Assembly (NCBI GenBank): GCA_965242595.1
Contig: OZ251464.1
Location: 186,001 to 250,000 of the forward strand
DNA length: 64,000 nt
DNA from: SP197 sp965242595
GTDB lineage: Bacteria > Pseudomonadota > Alphaproteobacteria > SP197
Direction: 5' to 3'
Below, in pieces: positions 63,132-64,000 of this stretch; the stretch's first letter is position 1, and every line of letters begins with the position of its first letter. A program made the position numbers and the translations under genes. Below the pieces are notes generated by a model. It saw nothing but the letters and a program-made list of their open reading frames with translations. It searched no databases and had not been told where the DNA came from.

Positions 63132-63490
63132 TTTCTCCCCTTTCGCATGGCTTTCAAGGCGGACACAAGGGTTCTCGCCATGCGCTTTTCCGTTGCCGTC
63201 ATATCTGTCCTGGCAGCCTTCCCATAGGCGAGCAGCGCATAGATCGGCATCGCCTCGTCCAGATAGCAATAGACGATCCTTGCGCCCCCGCGTTTGCCGT
63301 GCCCGGTAAGCTCGAAGCGCAGTTTTCGAACGCCGCCCGTGCCCGGAATCACGTCACCTGCCAATGGGTTCTGTGCCAGGAAATCGATCAGGTCTCGTTT
63401 TTCGTCCTCGTTGAACAGTTTGTCGGCTTGCCGGGAAAAGGTTGGTGTCTCCGCCACCGTCTGTCTCGTTTCGTCATGGTCCTTATTCAT
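63128..63490 (-). CDS. RelE/HigB-type toxin
   Basis: A 120-residue protein of the RelE/ParE superfamily, most like HigB-2-type ribosome-dependent mRNA interferases. Visible marks are FSRQADKLFNEDEKRDLIDFLAQNP, GTGGVRKLRFE, and RIVYCYLDEAMPIYALLAYGK. It is first in a two-gene operon with the antitoxin. AAGGGA lies upstream of the ATG. Confidence 0.85.
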   Translation of the reverse strand: MNKDHDETRQTVAETPTFSRQADKLFNEDEKRDLIDFLAQNPLAGDVIPGTGGVRKLRFELTGHGKRGGARIVYCYLDEAMPIYALLAYGKAARTDMTATEKRMARTLVSALKAMRKGRK

Positions 63491-63648
63491 GTCTCTGTAT
63501 CCCTTATGCAGGTTTGTTTTGTCTCAATGCACGAACATCTTGGCCAGGTCACGCTACGCTCGGCGGTTGTCTCCTTCCTTGTGGTCATGGCCCATATGCG
63601 GCTGTGACGGTGCACCCTGTGCGGTCGGGCATCGTCGCCACAAATGGT

Positions 63649-63677
63649 AGATAGCCCAATGGGTCATGTATTGTCAA
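63649..63677 (-). promoter_or_regulatory. Promoter candidate for the toxin-antitoxin operon
   Basis: Minus-strand TTGACA (63672-63677), 17-base spacer, CTATCT (63649-63654). Start near 63642, about 150 bases upstream of the toxin. The intergenic stretch 63491-63742 holds no other gene that I can see and is less GC-rich than its surroundings. Confidence 0.55.
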
Positions 63678-63742
63678 CCCCCTGGCCGCCACCCCCATCG
63701 GCTCCGCCACCTCGCTTTGCGATGCGCGCCGGCTGTGGCGCG

Positions 63743-64000
63743 TCAGCGGGTGCGGTCTGCCGGCTTGCGTCGCCCGCCCGCCATGGCCGGCACATCGGGG
63801 GCGGCGATGCCCAGTTGCCGCAGCAGATAGCGGGAAAACTGCCAATTGGTGTCCTCCCAGGGGTGCAGCGGCGCCCGGTTGCCGGCCCCGGCTGCCAGCC
63901 CCTTCTGCACGGCCTCGATCACCTTCCGGTCTTCGGCCATGAAGGCGTGGACCGCCGCGCCCGCCTCGCGGATGGCCTGGTCGTCGATATGGCCGTCGGC
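63743..64000 (-). CDS. C-terminal part of a probable Rieske-type ring-hydroxylating oxygenase alpha subunit
   Basis: The frame is open to the right edge; 85 codons are visible. The segment VHAFMAEDRKVIEAVQKGL followed by PWEDTNWQFSRYLLRQLG resembles the tail of Rieske/SRPBCC oxygenase large subunits, where a final helix pairs with a conserved E-D-x-x-x-x-E-x-x-Q pattern. The Rieske domain and iron site would lie outside the window, so the call is tentative. Confidence 0.45.
   Translation of the reverse strand, partial: ADGHIDDQAIREAGAAVHAFMAEDRKVIEAVQKGLAAGAGNRAPLHPWEDTNWQFSRYLLRQLGIAAPDVPAMAGGRRKPADRTR

Noticed and set aside
63294..63654. Plus-strand frames of 70-118 codons opposite the toxin gene.
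   Set aside because: No ribosome site or similarity, and they overlap the toxin and its promoter region in antisense.

Overview
The window is a gene-dense, very GC-rich stretch of an alphaproteobacterial chromosome, most like Rhodospirillales. This rests on gene order and protein families: hemE next to a PPDK-regulatory gene, the mnmE-mnmG-rsmG-parA-parB block, fzlA-queG, glnE beside a YhdP/AsmA-like gene, and a Trm112/DUF971/rnd/lptCAB block. I see no insertion sequence, prophage, integrase or CRISPR array. The sequence looks like core chromosome throughout, apart from one small toxin-antitoxin pair near the right edge.

Layout. (1) 1-5224: a leftward heme/termination block, hemE-hemH-hemJ, then rho with its own promoter, then a 2-oxoglutarate oxygenase gene cut by the left edge. 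(2) 4835-5224: the gap between hemE and the PPDK-regulatory gene, which is where oriC lies in Caulobacter and relatives, so it is a candidate origin. (3) 5225-8868: a rightward operon, PPDK regulator-maf-aroE-coaE-dnaQ. (4) 8908-12017: a quinone oxidoreductase and a DUF255 thioredoxin-like protein. (5) 12116-17999: DUF6489-mnmE-mnmG-rsmG-parA-parB, with two perfect parS sites and one near-perfect site inside it. (6) 17996-26774: leftward leuS-lptE-holA, DUF3576 lipoprotein, sodC, a YggT-like protein and a Na+/solute symporter with its DUF4212 partner, then a rightward gene of unknown function. (7) 26790-38510: xthA and an enoyl-CoA hydratase, fzlA-queG-SDR, hydrolase, glycosyltransferase, GAF protein, CoA-transferase-GST, fatty acid hydroxylase, tyrS. 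(8) 38520-45862: YhdP-like protein, glnE-bcp, and a SufR-like regulator. (9) 45894-52123: an unusual cluster encoding a methyltransferase, a fused solute-binding protein/permease, a second permease and a SpoIIE-type phosphatase, with a further binding protein divergent. (10) 52133-58371: PrdX, CnoX, LON-domain protein, Trm112, DUF971, tRNA-Leu, rnd and lptC-lptA-lptB. (11) 58447-64000: ferritin-like protein, leftward gpmI-ctpA-rppH, a RelE/HigA-type toxin-antitoxin pair, and the tail of a probable Rieske oxygenase.

How it fits together. Much of the window serves chromosome maintenance and growth: candidate oriC, ParABS, DnaQ, HolA, tRNA/rRNA modification (MnmE, MnmG, RsmG, QueG) and tRNA charging (LeuS, TyrS). 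LPS transport parts are split between two loci (lptE beside leuS; lptCAB beside rnd). The most unusual item is region 9. Both permease-like proteins seem to lack the EAA coupling loop that contacts an ABC ATPase, no ATPase gene is present, and the cluster ends in a membrane-bound PP2C-type phosphatase. This suggests a solute-sensing module rather than a transporter.
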